A model generated the notes under the pieces. It saw nothing but the letters and a program-made list of their open reading frames with translations, did not search any database and was not told the origin of the DNA. A stretch of DNA of 64,000 bases from Parabacteroides bouchesdurhonensis (GTDB lineage: Bacteria; Bacteroidota; Bacteroidia; Bacteroidales; Tannerellaceae). Positions 35,044-44,486 of this stretch are shown here, piece by piece. The position numbers were made by a program, and so were the translations under genes. The stretch covers positions 2,838,559 to 2,902,558 of the forward strand of contig NZ_LT896588.1 in NCBI RefSeq assembly GCF_900186615.1, written 5' to 3'. Position 1 is the stretch's first letter. Every line of letters starts with the position of its first letter.

Positions 35044-36027
35044 ATGTGTAATATGAATACTGTTTCGTTTATCGTTCCTGTATATAATAGAGCTCATTGT
35101 ATCCGAAAATGTCTTGATTCGATATTGAATCAAACATGCCTTGATTGGGAATGTGTTATTGTGGATGACGGTTCGACGGATAATACATGGAATATCTGTA
35201 CTGAATATGCCGGCAAAGATGACCGTTTTATAGTATACCGTCAAGAAAATAAAGGTGTATCGGCTGCGCGTAACAAGGCGTTGGATCTGGCAAAGGGACA
35301 ATATGTTGCTTTTGTGGACAGCGATGATTATATAGAACTTGATTTTTTGGAAAAACTTATGCAAAATGTTACGGGGAATATCATGCCTGTTGCTTGTTTA
35401 TCGTTGGACCAGAAAAGTCTTTATTCTTTTTTTTCTTCTGAACAGAAGTTGAAGTTAAGAGACGGAAATGAACGTGCTTTTGCAGAACTTGCTGAAACCG
35501 GATTATTATACGGTCCGGTAGCTAAGATATACGATCGTTCGATTCTGGAAAATAATCATATCCGTTTTCATACGGATGTTTCGTATGGAGAGGATGTTAT
35601 TTTTAATTTTACCTATCTTCAATATATTAGTGAAATTCACGTAATACCGGAGCGTCTTTATAATGTAATACAAACTTCGGATTCATCAGTTATGCACCCC
35701 GAAAAACAATCTTTTGAATCTCATTTGCTGCGTTGGGAAGCTATATATCGTTTTTTCTGCGTTAAAAACATGAAGACCGGATTGTCTGAATATCTGAATG
35801 GCGCTTATTATGGGGTTATATGGTTGGGGTTATATGCTGTACTTTACAAACATAAAGAACTATCTGCCATATCCCGTTACAGATATATAAAGAATATAGC
35901 GAAATCACGCAAAAAAAGACCGATGGAAGGAGCCGGATTCGATTTTCCGGCATGGAAGCGCTTTCTGATCAATCATCCGTTTTTGTATTGGCTTCTTTCT
36001 GAATTAAAATACATGATGCGTAAATAA
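35044..36027 (+). CDS. Glycosyltransferase family 2
   Basis: A 327-residue GT2 with VSFIVPVYNRAHCI, VIVDDGSTDNTWNICTEY and AFVDSDDYIELDFL (DXD) in the donor domain, and LLYGPVAKIYDRS plus VSYGEDVIFNFTYLQY in the acceptor half. It belongs to the same paralogous group as 14150 and 32875. ATG 35044 or 35053 is possible; 92 bp separate it from the next gene. Confidence 0.9.
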   Translation: MCNMNTVSFIVPVYNRAHCIRKCLDSILNQTCLDWECVIVDDGSTDNTWNICTEYAGKDDRFIVYRQENKGVSAARNKALDLAKGQYVAFVDSDDYIELDFLEKLMQNVTGNIMPVACLSLDQKSLYSFFSSEQKLKLRDGNERAFAELAETGLLYGPVAKIYDRSILENNHIRFHTDVSYGEDVIFNFTYLQYISEIHVIPERLYNVIQTSDSSVMHPEKQSFESHLLRWEAIYRFFCVKNMKTGLSEYLNGAYYGVIWLGLYAVLYKHKELSAISRYRYIKNIAKSRKKRPMEGAGFDFPAWKRFLINHPFLYWLLSELKYMMRK

Positions 36028-36119
36028 GAGAGTAAACGGTGATAAATAAAAAGAAAGCGCTGTACGGATGGTTTTCGGTCCTTTATGAAAAAATAAATAT
36101 CATATTTATCGGTTGAGTC

Positions 36120-37109
36120 ATGAAGATATCGTTTATTGTACCTGCGTATAATGCAGGACGTTATGTTCTTCAATGTCTGCAAAGCCTGTATGACCAGAAT
36201 CTGCATCCGGATGATTTTGAGGTGATTGTGGTGAATGACGGTTCTACGGACGGGAGTTTGGCTGTTATAGGGGAGTTTGCGGTAGGCTGGAGTAATCTGG
36301 TTATTATAAATCAGGAGAATCAAGGGGTATCTGTGGCTCGTAATACAGGGTTGAAAAGAGCAAGAGGCAGGTATGTTATGTTTGTAGATGCGGATGATTA
36401 TCTTTTGCCTTTATCAATCGGACAGTATTTGAATAAGATTGAAATGTATGATTTGGATTTTATACGGGGAGAATATACGGTTGTTGATGAGAATGGTAAG
36501 TCTCTGCCTTTTTTAGATAAACGAAAATATCGGGAATCTTGTAGCAATAAAGTTTTGGATGGTAAGGATTTCTGCCGTTTTGTTTTTCGGGAAGAATTTT
36601 TTGTTTGGTTGTATATTATCAAAAAAAGTTTTCTTGTAGATAACGACTTGAAGTTTCTAGTGGGTATCAGTATGTGTGAAGACCTTTATTTCTTGCTGCA
36701 AATGTGTCTGCCTGCAAAATCTTGTATGTATCTGAGTACAAATTTGTATGCTTACCGTATGAGTTCGCATTCCGCTGTTGCTTGTTTGAATAGAAAAAAA
36801 CTGGAAGATTTTTTATGTGTATTAACCCATGTTTATGCCGAATTTGGAGATAGCGATATACAGAAAACCGTACATTCTGTTATTTCCCGCGGCGTTTGTA
36901 TGATTGCTTATAGTACGGCTTCTTTGCCAAAGCAAGACCGGAAAAAGATGGTTGAACAGTTGAATGCCTCTCCTTTTTCTATATTACCGGTGAATGGGAC
37001 ATTCCGGCAAAAGCTTCAGGTGCTGGCTTACAATTTGTTTTCGGTAAGCGGTTTTATTTTCTTGAAACAACTGAAAGATTTTATTTTCCAACATAAAACA
37101 AATCAATGA
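36120..37109 (+). CDS. Glycosyltransferase family 2
   Basis: A 329-residue GT2 with KISFIVPAYNAGRYV at the start, VVNDGSTDGSLAVIGEF near 40 and MFVDADDYLLPL (DXD) near 90. The acceptor half differs from the other GT2 paralogues (DLDFIRGEYTVVDENGKS, ISMCEDLYFLLQM). The next gene overlaps its stop by 4 bp. Confidence 0.9.
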   Translation: MKISFIVPAYNAGRYVLQCLQSLYDQNLHPDDFEVIVVNDGSTDGSLAVIGEFAVGWSNLVIINQENQGVSVARNTGLKRARGRYVMFVDADDYLLPLSIGQYLNKIEMYDLDFIRGEYTVVDENGKSLPFLDKRKYRESCSNKVLDGKDFCRFVFREEFFVWLYIIKKSFLVDNDLKFLVGISMCEDLYFLLQMCLPAKSCMYLSTNLYAYRMSSHSAVACLNRKKLEDFLCVLTHVYAEFGDSDIQKTVHSVISRGVCMIAYSTASLPKQDRKKMVEQLNASPFSILPVNGTFRQKLQVLAYNLFSVSGFIFLKQLKDFIFQHKTNQ

Positions 37110-38263
37110 ATATAGTTTATTGTATTCCCAGCTTGTATGGTGCGGGCGGGATGGAACGCGTATTGACCCGTAAAGTGAATTACCTGGCGGCAACGGGTAA
37201 GTATGCTATTACGATCGTTACGGTAGAACAGGACGGGAAGCCTGTTTATTTTCCTTTGGATGAATCTGTTAAAAGGGTGGACCTGGATGTCGATTTTAAA
37301 TCTCATTATAACAGGAACCTGCTTGCAAAAACCTATCTGCATTATAAGAAATTAAAGCTATACAAAAAGAAACTGGAGGCTTATTTAAGAGAGTATCCGG
37401 CTGATATTTGTATTTCGTTATGCGGGAAAGAAATAGATTTTCTGGCATCGATGGCAGACGGCAGTGTGAAAATGGCGGAAGTTCATTTTGCCAAAAATTT
37501 CAGGAAGCAGTTTCTTTTATCTGTCCATAGGGGCAAACTATGGGAATGGATTGGGGCCTGGCGGACGCAAAGCCTTGTACGCCGAATTAAGAAATTAAGT
37601 CATTTGGTGGTTCTGACGAAAGCGGACAGGTTGGATTGGCTGAAGGATTTCGCGGAAGTTAGTTATATCTATAATCCGATAGAACAGATGGCGGATGGTT
37701 TGCCGGAACAACCGGAGCGTAAGTTTATAGCGGTGGGACGCTTGGAACCGCAAAAAGGTTTCGACCGTTTGATAGAAACCTGGTGCATGGTTGCATGGAA
37801 ACATCCTGATTGGGTATTGCATATTTGGGGAGAAGGAACTTGCCGGGAACAATTGGAAGAGCTTATCGCCCGAAAGAATCTGGAGAAAAATGTATTGCTG
37901 AAAGGGACGACGAGGGATATACGGAAAGAATATTTGAATAGTTATGCGTATGTGATGAGCTCCCGTTATGAGGGTCTTCCTATGGTATTGCTGGAAGCAT
38001 CTGCTTGCGGGTTGCCATTGGTTTCGTTTGATTGTCCGTGTGGCCCAAGCGAGGCCATACAGAACGGATTAAACGGTTTCTTAGTACAGGCAGGCGATTG
38101 TGAAAAGCTTGCAAAATATATATGCTACTTAATAGAAAATAAGGCCGTTCGCGACAGGATGGCTAAAACTTCTTATGAGATGTCAAAGCGATATGATATT
38201 GAGCCAATCATGAATCAATGGATGGATTTGTTTGATTCACTTGTAGCCCGTTATAAAAAATGA
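37106..38263 (+). CDS. Glycosyltransferase family 4
   Basis: A 385-residue GT4 (GalNAc-alpha-GalNAc transferase PglJ/PglH-like pattern). The start IPSLYGAGGMERVLTRKVN carries the Gly-rich loop of the acceptor domain; the donor domain contains AVGRLEPQKGFDRLIETW near 211 and SRYEGLPMVLLEASACGLP near 290 (E-x7-E). Overlaps both neighbours by 4 bp. The relation to protein- or lipid-linked oligosaccharide GTs is family-level only. Confidence 0.9.
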   Translation: MNIVYCIPSLYGAGGMERVLTRKVNYLAATGKYAITIVTVEQDGKPVYFPLDESVKRVDLDVDFKSHYNRNLLAKTYLHYKKLKLYKKKLEAYLREYPADICISLCGKEIDFLASMADGSVKMAEVHFAKNFRKQFLLSVHRGKLWEWIGAWRTQSLVRRIKKLSHLVVLTKADRLDWLKDFAEVSYIYNPIEQMADGLPEQPERKFIAVGRLEPQKGFDRLIETWCMVAWKHPDWVLHIWGEGTCREQLEELIARKNLEKNVLLKGTTRDIRKEYLNSYAYVMSSRYEGLPMVLLEASACGLPLVSFDCPCGPSEAIQNGLNGFLVQAGDCEKLAKYICYLIENKAVRDRMAKTSYEMSKRYDIEPIMNQWMDLFDSLVARYKK

Positions 38264-38814
38264 TCCGTACTGTTTTACTCTACCTGCTTTATCTGAAAGA
38301 GAAATTCCGCTTGTGGAATAAGGTTTCTTTCCGGGGATTTACGGTTGTCTATGCTTATAAAGATTCCCGTATTATATGGGGGAATAAGGTCATAATTAAC
38401 AGCCATCCTTTATCTAACTTGGCGGGTATGCGCCAGCGTGCAATCATTGTAGCGCGCTACGGCGGTACGATCCGGATAGGCAACGGGGTGGAAATGTCTG
38501 GCATGACCATTTATGCCTACCGGCAGATAGTGGTAGGCGACCGGACGATGATAGGCGCTAATACGATTATAATGGATACGGATTTCCACCCGTTGCAAGC
38601 GGAGTATCGGCACGGTACGGACCGGTCTTTGATCAAGCGTAAGCCGGTTTCCATTGGAAAAGACTGTTTTATCGGCATGAACGTAACAATTTGTAAAGGA
38701 ACTGTACTTGGCGACCGTTGTGTGGTTGGCGCCGGAAGTGTGGTTTGCGGAGAGTTCCCTGCCGACTGTATAATTGCCGGAAATCCGGCTAAAATAATTC
38801 GGATATGTAAATAA
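38260..38814 (+). CDS. Hexapeptide-repeat acyltransferase
   Basis: A 184-residue left-handed beta-helix acyltransferase (LbetaH, maltose/galactoside/CapG-like). Hexapeptide repeats run through the second half (IRIGNGVEMSG, VVGDRTMIGANTII, SIGKDCFIGMNVTI, VVGAGSVVCGEF), with the catalytic His region in MDTDFHPLQ. It probably O-acetylates a capsule sugar with acetyl-CoA. Ends with IIAGNPAKIIR, typical of the family. It starts within the GT4 stop (ATGA). Confidence 0.88.
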   Translation: MIRTVLLYLLYLKEKFRLWNKVSFRGFTVVYAYKDSRIIWGNKVIINSHPLSNLAGMRQRAIIVARYGGTIRIGNGVEMSGMTIYAYRQIVVGDRTMIGANTIIMDTDFHPLQAEYRHGTDRSLIKRKPVSIGKDCFIGMNVTICKGTVLGDRCVVGAGSVVCGEFPADCIIAGNPAKIIRICK

Positions 38815-38859
38815 TGTATTTATCGTAAATAAATAAGTAATGACAAATAATTCAATACT

Positions 38860-39156
38860 ATGAACAAGCAAAATTTAGTAAAAGAGATCTCCATTAGAAT
38901 GAGGGTAAATCAAAAAGAATGTAATCGGTTTTTAGATTGTCTTTCGGATGTCGTTATAGAAAATTTACAAAAGGACGATTCTGTAAAAATCCCTAATCTG
39001 GGGCGTTTGTATCCCCGTTTGCAAACTACTCGTCCGGGACGTAATCCTCGCACGGGAGTGAGTTGTCCTGTTCCGGAACGTATGAATGTTAGATTTAAAG
39101 CATCGTTAATTTTGTTGGAGGCGTTGAATTCTGAAAAAAAGGAGAATAAAAGATGA
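38860..39156 (+). CDS. HU/IHF-type DNA-binding protein
   Basis: A 98-residue histone-like protein, standard HU length. The helical N-terminal half begins MNKQNLVKEISIRM and the beta-arm region carries KIPNLGRLYPRLQTTRPGRN, the usual HU GxF/RNPxTG block (RNPRTGVSC). It sits inside the capsule operon just before wza and overlaps it by 4 bp, so it is co-expressed with the export genes. Its target is unknown, but an architectural role at the capsule locus is plausible. Confidence 0.88.
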   Translation: MNKQNLVKEISIRMRVNQKECNRFLDCLSDVVIENLQKDDSVKIPNLGRLYPRLQTTRPGRNPRTGVSCPVPERMNVRFKASLILLEALNSEKKENKR

Positions 39157-39944
39157 AAAAAGTAATAGTTTCTATTTCCGGTTTCATGCTGCTATTTGTC
39201 TTTCTTGCTTCATGCGGTTCGGTGAAAGACATTACTTATTTGCAGACAGACGGTTTGCTTTCCAAAACGGAGATTGTCGATACGTTTGAGTTGCGTATAC
39301 AGAAGGATGATATTTTGGATATAAAAGTTAGCAGTATCGATAAAGATGTATCGGAACCGTTTAATCCACAGTATGTAGGAAGCTCAAGTTATTATAACAA
39401 TAACTATAATTGGAGTTATAATCAACTCGGCTTTTTGGTAGATAAAGAGGGGGCTATCAATTATCCTGTATTGGGAAAAATAAAAGTGGCCGGTTTATCA
39501 TGCAGGGAATTGATCGACTATTTGCAAGACCGTCTTTCCAGGGAAGGGTATATAAAAGATCCTATCGTAATGGTGCGTTTTCTAAATTTCCGTATTACGG
39601 TATTGGGAGAGGTTAACCGTCCTGGTACATACAATATCAATACCGAACAGGTCACTTTGTTCGACGCGTTAGGGCTGGCCGGCGATTTGAATTTGTATGG
39701 CCGTCGTGACCGTGTAGCGGTTATCCGTGAAGATAAAGGAACGCGTACTATCTTATATCATGATCTCCGTTCTTTGGACGTTATGCAATCTCCCTTCTTC
39801 TATTTGAAACAAAACGATGTGGTTTATGTGGAACCTAACCGGGTAAGAGGGGAGCAGAGTGCACAGAACCAATTCTCAAATATAGGTACATGGATTACGA
39901 TGATTAACTTCTTGACTACTATGGGACTTCTTATTTTTAAATAG
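39153..39944 (+). CDS. wza: Wza-like polysaccharide export lipoprotein
   Basis: A 263-residue outer-membrane polysaccharide export lipoprotein. A lipobox is present (FLASCGS, lipidated Cys near 22), followed by the Poly_export domain (QKDDILDIKVSSIDKDVSEP) and one SLBB domain (RITVLGEVNRPGTYNI near 149), ending with a hydrophobic segment (MINFLTTMGLLIFK). It forms the export channel with Wzc. It is shorter than E. coli Wza (379), typical of the Bacteroidota form. Confidence 0.93.
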   Translation: MKKVIVSISGFMLLFVFLASCGSVKDITYLQTDGLLSKTEIVDTFELRIQKDDILDIKVSSIDKDVSEPFNPQYVGSSSYYNNNYNWSYNQLGFLVDKEGAINYPVLGKIKVAGLSCRELIDYLQDRLSREGYIKDPIVMVRFLNFRITVLGEVNRPGTYNINTEQVTLFDALGLAGDLNLYGRRDRVAVIREDKGTRTILYHDLRSLDVMQSPFFYLKQNDVVYVEPNRVRGEQSAQNQFSNIGTWITMINFLTTMGLLIFK

Positions 39945-39951
39945 TAAATAT

Positions 39952-42273
39952 ATGAATGGCAAATATAAAGTGAGCGATTTGCAGGGCGAGGATTTTAATA
40001 TCCGTGTGGTTGTTGATGTTTTAAAAACAAAGTGGTATTGGTTTGCCATCTCCGTTTCTGCCTGTATGTGTGTTGCTTGGTTTTATAATCAAATTTCACC
40101 GGTACTATATGAAGAGAAAGCAATAATATTGATAAAGACTGAGGAGAAAACAGATGCCGCTTTTATTGAAAAACAGTTATTTTTTCCGAAAGGCAATTTG
40201 GATAATGAGCAAATTATGCTGAAGTCTCGTTTTCTAATGTCTAAAGTGATTAACCGTTTGGGGCTTGAAACGGAATATAGTGTAAAAGACGGATTCCGCA
40301 AAAAAGTGTTATATCCGAATATTCCTATTTCTGTAAAATTTGATTCTTTATTTAATAAAAACGTTTTTTTATCTGTGACGCCCTTGTCTGAAACTTATTA
40401 TCAAATAGGGGATTTTTCGGAAGAAGCGGATCGGTTAGTGAAGGGAACCTTCGGAATACCATTAAAAACTTCTGTTGGAGAATTGAATATAATACGGACA
40501 CCCGATTTTGACTCAACTTATATAGGAAAGACTATTTATGTGAATTGTTCGACATTGCCGTCCGTTGTTTCAAATTTTACGAGTCCTTTATTTGTAAAAA
40601 AAGTAACGGATGTTTCTACTTTGATGAATATAACCTATAAGGATACGAATCAAGATCGTGCTGCTGCTATAATAGAAACTTTGGTAGATGCTTATAATGA
40701 TGATGCTAAACAGGATAAAAATCAAATACTGTTCAATACATCATTGTTTATAGATGACCGTATAAAAATAATTAATGAAGAACTAGGCTTGGTAGATAGT
40801 GATATAGAAAATTATAAAAAGGAGAACGGCTTGACCAATCTTGTGTCGGAAGCTTCTATGTATCTTACTAATAATAATGTAAGCCGTCAGGAGATAATCC
40901 GGTTGACCAACCAAATGGAACTGGCTCGGTTCATCAAGGAATATTTGAATGATCCGACTAAGCAGTTCGAACTGCTTCCTGCCAATAACGGTATTATGGA
41001 TACAGGGGTGGAATATCTTATCAGTCAATATAATGAAAATATGCTTTTGCAAAAGAAACTTACCCAGGTTTCGGGTGACCGGAATCCGGCAGTAGGGGCC
41101 TTAAATAACAAACTGGCGTCTTTAAAAAAAGCAGTGATTTATTCGCTGAATAATATATATCGTTCTTTGCAGATCAAGCTGAAGGATATGGAGCGTCAGG
41201 AAGAATTGACTGCCCACCAGATTGGCACAGTTCCGGAGCAAGAGCGGTATATCATATCTGTAGAGCGCCAACAGAAGATAAAGGAAGAGCTGTATCTGTA
41301 TCTTTTAAATAAACGGGAAGAGAATGCCTTGAGTATGGCAACGATTGAAGATAAGATACGCATAATAGATACGCCTTATAGTGCAGGAGTGGCTTCGGGC
41401 ATGAGTTTTATGACTTTGTTGCTGGCCGCTGTAATAACAGGGATACTTATACCAGGTGTGTGGTTTTATATTCAACCGATGCTGGATGTCAGCGTTCGCA
41501 ACCGTAAGGATATTAAAGGCGTATTAACTATTCCATTTTTAGGAGAGGTCCCTCGTAAAAAGAAAATGAAAGGGGTAATTGTTCTCGATAAAGATGCAAG
41601 GGATGAGGTTTCGGAAGCATTCAGGATTCTCCGTTCCAATCTAGATTTTGTTTTGTCACCGAAAAATGGGGCGCAGGTAATCATGTTTACTTCTGCCAAT
41701 CCGGATTCCGGTAAAACGTTTATCTCTTCCAATCTGGCTGTTTCGTTATCCATGACGGGCAAACGCGTTTTATTATTGGATATGGATCTTCGGAAAGGTT
41801 CGGGGCGTAAACAGGATGGCAGTATTTATCCGGGTATCTCTACTTATTTGTCAGGAAAAGCAGCCGACTGGAAAAGCCTGGTACATGCGCCGAAAGAATA
41901 TCCTAATTTTTATGTTATTCATTCCGGTCCTGTTCCTCCGAATCCGGCGGAACTTCTTTTAACTCCGGGATTGGATGAGTTGGTACGGAATGCGAGGAAA
42001 GAATATGATTATATTTTGATAGATACGGTTCCTTGTGGCATAATGGCTGATTCCCAGATTATTAATAGGGTTGTGGATATGACTGTCTATGTTATACGGG
42101 AGGGACTGATGGACCGGCGCATGTTACCGGAGGTGGAACTTTTATATAAAGAGAAAAAGCTTTCTAACATGACGGTAATTTTGAATGACGCAGGGGCTAA
42201 AAGCGTACCTTATAATTATGGCTATGGATATGCCTATCAATATGGCGGAAAGAAAAAACGTAAACTTATATAA
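39952..42273 (+). CDS. wzc: Wzc-like capsule tyrosine autokinase
   Basis: A 773-residue inner-membrane co-polymerase and tyrosine kinase that controls chain length and export. It has a first membrane helix near 28-45, a large periplasmic Wzz/coiled-coil part (about 60-480), a second helix near 480-503 and a cytoplasmic BY-kinase domain with Walker A SANPDSGKTFIS, A' VLLLDMDLRKGSG and Walker B-like YDYILIDTVPCG. The C terminus has a tyrosine cluster (PYNYGYGYAYQYGG, six Tyr) for autophosphorylation. The partner phosphatase is at 49448-50197. Confidence 0.95.
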   Translation: MNGKYKVSDLQGEDFNIRVVVDVLKTKWYWFAISVSACMCVAWFYNQISPVLYEEKAIILIKTEEKTDAAFIEKQLFFPKGNLDNEQIMLKSRFLMSKVINRLGLETEYSVKDGFRKKVLYPNIPISVKFDSLFNKNVFLSVTPLSETYYQIGDFSEEADRLVKGTFGIPLKTSVGELNIIRTPDFDSTYIGKTIYVNCSTLPSVVSNFTSPLFVKKVTDVSTLMNITYKDTNQDRAAAIIETLVDAYNDDAKQDKNQILFNTSLFIDDRIKIINEELGLVDSDIENYKKENGLTNLVSEASMYLTNNNVSRQEIIRLTNQMELARFIKEYLNDPTKQFELLPANNGIMDTGVEYLISQYNENMLLQKKLTQVSGDRNPAVGALNNKLASLKKAVIYSLNNIYRSLQIKLKDMERQEELTAHQIGTVPEQERYIISVERQQKIKEELYLYLLNKREENALSMATIEDKIRIIDTPYSAGVASGMSFMTLLLAAVITGILIPGVWFYIQPMLDVSVRNRKDIKGVLTIPFLGEVPRKKKMKGVIVLDKDARDEVSEAFRILRSNLDFVLSPKNGAQVIMFTSANPDSGKTFISSNLAVSLSMTGKRVLLLDMDLRKGSGRKQDGSIYPGISTYLSGKAADWKSLVHAPKEYPNFYVIHSGPVPPNPAELLLTPGLDELVRNARKEYDYILIDTVPCGIMADSQIINRVVDMTVYVIREGLMDRRMLPEVELLYKEKKLSNMTVILNDAGAKSVPYNYGYGYAYQYGGKKKRKLI

Positions 42274-42279
42274 TTTTAT

Positions 42280-42966
42280 ATGTATATGAAGAGCGGAAAA
42301 AATGTTTTCTTTTTTATCTTATTTTTCCTGTGTCCTGTCTGTTTATTGCATGCCCAGTCGGAAGAATCTATTCATAAATATGTTTCGTTACGCAAACAAA
42401 CATCTTATGTACGGGATAATAAAGGATCTTGGACTGTCTCTTTAGCAGGAGGAACAAATGTTTATTTTGGAGAGAATGACTTATCATCCGGAACAAGTCC
42501 GGATAAACGTTTGTCGCCGTATGGTAAGTTGACAGTCTCTTGCTGGTTGTCTTCCGTATGGGGATTCCGCGCACAAATAGATGGCGGGTATTTCAAAAAT
42601 CAGGCGGTGAGAGAAGAAGACGATAGAAATAAAGGCGAATTTTACTTTATGGATGGGTATTTGCAGGTGATAACCAATATTATGAATTGGGGAACTTATA
42701 AACGGACCAATCGCCCTGTATCCGTCTATATTTATGCGGGAGGCGGTATGATTTGGACTCCCGACCGGAAACATGCTCCGGCCCAATATTCACCGGCTGC
42801 TGTGCTGGGGGGACAATTGAATGTAAGGATAAATGACTATTGGAGCATTTATCTGGAATGCGACGGTTCTATTATAAAGGATAATTTTAATAATCATACA
42901 GGAGAGCGTACGTATGAAGGTGCTGCCGGTTTAGCGTTGGGACTGACATATCGTTTTCCGTATTAA
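42280..42966 (+). CDS. Outer-membrane beta-barrel-like protein
   Basis: A 228-residue secreted protein with a signal peptide (FFFILFFLCPVCLLHAQS, cleavage near 27) and a body of alternating polar/hydrophobic strands ending in YRFPY, a C-terminal Phe/Tyr pattern of outer-membrane barrels. It lies between wzc and a GT25 gene, so it may help assemble or anchor the capsule in the outer membrane. No precise family recognised. ATG 42280 or 42286. Confidence 0.65.
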   Translation: MYMKSGKNVFFFILFFLCPVCLLHAQSEESIHKYVSLRKQTSYVRDNKGSWTVSLAGGTNVYFGENDLSSGTSPDKRLSPYGKLTVSCWLSSVWGFRAQIDGGYFKNQAVREEDDRNKGEFYFMDGYLQVITNIMNWGTYKRTNRPVSVYIYAGGGMIWTPDRKHAPAQYSPAAVLGGQLNVRINDYWSIYLECDGSIIKDNFNNHTGERTYEGAAGLALGLTYRFPY

Positions 42967-42984
42967 CACAATTCAAAGCAGGTG

Positions 42985-43764
42985 ATGAAAACGTATATTG
43001 TGAATTTGAAGGAATGCGTAGAACGCAGGAAACATGTATTGCATGAGATTGAAAAATATCCGTTTATGGATGCAGAGATTATAGATGCGGTAAACGGTAA
43101 GCTGATGAGTGATGAGGAAATTAGCAGGGTATTTGATATTAAGAAATTCAAACGGAGATATGGACGTTTTCCGGTTAAAGGTGAAATAGGGTGTACATTA
43201 AGCCATCGGAAATGTTACCGGTCATTATTATCAACGGATGAGCCTTATGCTCTGATCCTGGAAGATGATGTTTCTTTTATCAGTCCGGAAGATACGGAAT
43301 TTATAATTAAGCAAGGTGCGAAATTGCTGGAAGAAGGAAAAACGGATATCGTATTGTTTGTGCCGATGCTTGTGTTATATAACCGTCCCCGTAAAATAAA
43401 CGAAAAATATGTGGTTTATCCTGTTTATGCAGCTTATGAAACTTGTGCTTATTTAATCAGCCGTAAAGGAGCAAAACGTTTATTGAAAGATAAACGGAGC
43501 AGTTTGCTGGCCGATGATTTTATATATATGAACCGGCATGGCATTCGGATAAAAGCTTTTTATCCGAATATCGCGGTGGGACTTTCTACTATAGATAAAA
43601 TGGAAGGGATTATTGGAAAAGAAGAAAGGAAAAAGGTCAGACTGCATGTGGAATTTCCTTTTTGGGAAAAAGTAAAAAGGTGTGTTCTATTTATCTATAG
43701 CATTATTGCAATAAAGAAGGGATGGCTTATAGATAAAGATTATTATAAATGGAGTAATAAATGA
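42985..43764 (+). CDS. Glycosyltransferase family 25
   Basis: A 259-residue GT25 with MKTYIVNLKECVERRKHVL at the start, GEIGCTLSHRKCYRSLL near 70, LILEDDVSFI near 92 and LLADDFIYMNRHGI near 172. It is the second GT25 in the locus, a paralogue of 18717-19520 with the same core. It probably adds galactose or glucose. The next gene starts in its stop (ATGA). ATG 42985 is preferred over the GTG at 42982. Confidence 0.9.
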   Translation: MKTYIVNLKECVERRKHVLHEIEKYPFMDAEIIDAVNGKLMSDEEISRVFDIKKFKRRYGRFPVKGEIGCTLSHRKCYRSLLSTDEPYALILEDDVSFISPEDTEFIIKQGAKLLEEGKTDIVLFVPMLVLYNRPRKINEKYVVYPVYAAYETCAYLISRKGAKRLLKDKRSSLLADDFIYMNRHGIRIKAFYPNIAVGLSTIDKMEGIIGKEERKKVRLHVEFPFWEKVKRCVLFIYSIIAIKKGWLIDKDYYKWSNK

Positions 43765-44483
43765 AAAAAGTAATACTGTTTTTTAGTTTACTTTGTTTTC
43801 CTTTTTTCTCTTATCCACAGTATTCGTTGGGAGGAAGCGGATTGATGAATGTCCCTTCGGCTGATATGCATGAAGACGGTACGTTTACAGTAGGAGGAAA
43901 TTATTTGCCGAAAGCTATGTTGCCCGATCATTTTAGGAATCATACGGGAAATTACTTTGTAAACCTGACATTTTTGCCGTTTGTGGAAATGAGTTACCGG
44001 TGCACTTTGCAACGGATAGAAGATGAGGTTAACAGGAAGTCATGGCAACAGGACCGCTCTGTTTCATTGAAACTACGTGTATTGAAGGAAAAAAAGTATG
44101 TTCCGGCTATTGCATTCGGTTCTAATGACGCGTTTACTACCTATCAGTTAAACCCGTTTTCCGATAAAGGGGACAACCGTTTCTTTGCTTCCGTTTATGG
44201 TGCGGTAACGAAAAATATACCTATGGGAAGCCATAGTTTGGGTTTTACGGCCGGTTACTATATTCCGGTTCGTAAGCAAAAGATAAACGAAGGGGTATTC
44301 GGAGGGATTCGGTATGTGCCGGGCTTTTTTCCACAGATGGAACTGATTGCGGAATATGGCGGTGAGAAGGTTAATGCCGGCGTTGCCTGCTTCTTGTTTA
44401 ATCATGTTCGATTGCACCTGTTTACGTATGGCTTAGAGGCTGTTTCGGGAGGTATCAGATATGAGTTTAAATTGTTTCATTAG
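43761..44483 (+). CDS. YjbH-domain exopolysaccharide protein, N-terminal unit
   Basis: A 240-residue exported protein: signal peptide (ILFFSLLCFPFFSYPQ) then SLGGSGLMNVPSADMHEDG, the YjbH/GfcD N-terminal motif, and barrel-like strands. In E. coli GfcD/YjbH is one protein of about 700 residues that works with group-4 or Yjb exopolysaccharide export. Here the corresponding parts are encoded by this gene and 45250-46476, with a GT2 gene between. It overlaps the preceding GT25 by 4 bp. Confidence 0.78.
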   Translation: MKKVILFFSLLCFPFFSYPQYSLGGSGLMNVPSADMHEDGTFTVGGNYLPKAMLPDHFRNHTGNYFVNLTFLPFVEMSYRCTLQRIEDEVNRKSWQQDRSVSLKLRVLKEKKYVPAIAFGSNDAFTTYQLNPFSDKGDNRFFASVYGAVTKNIPMGSHSLGFTAGYYIPVRKQKINEGVFGGIRYVPGFFPQMELIAEYGGEKVNAGVACFLFNHVRLHLFTYGLEAVSGGIRYEFKLFH

Positions 44484-44486
44484 GAG

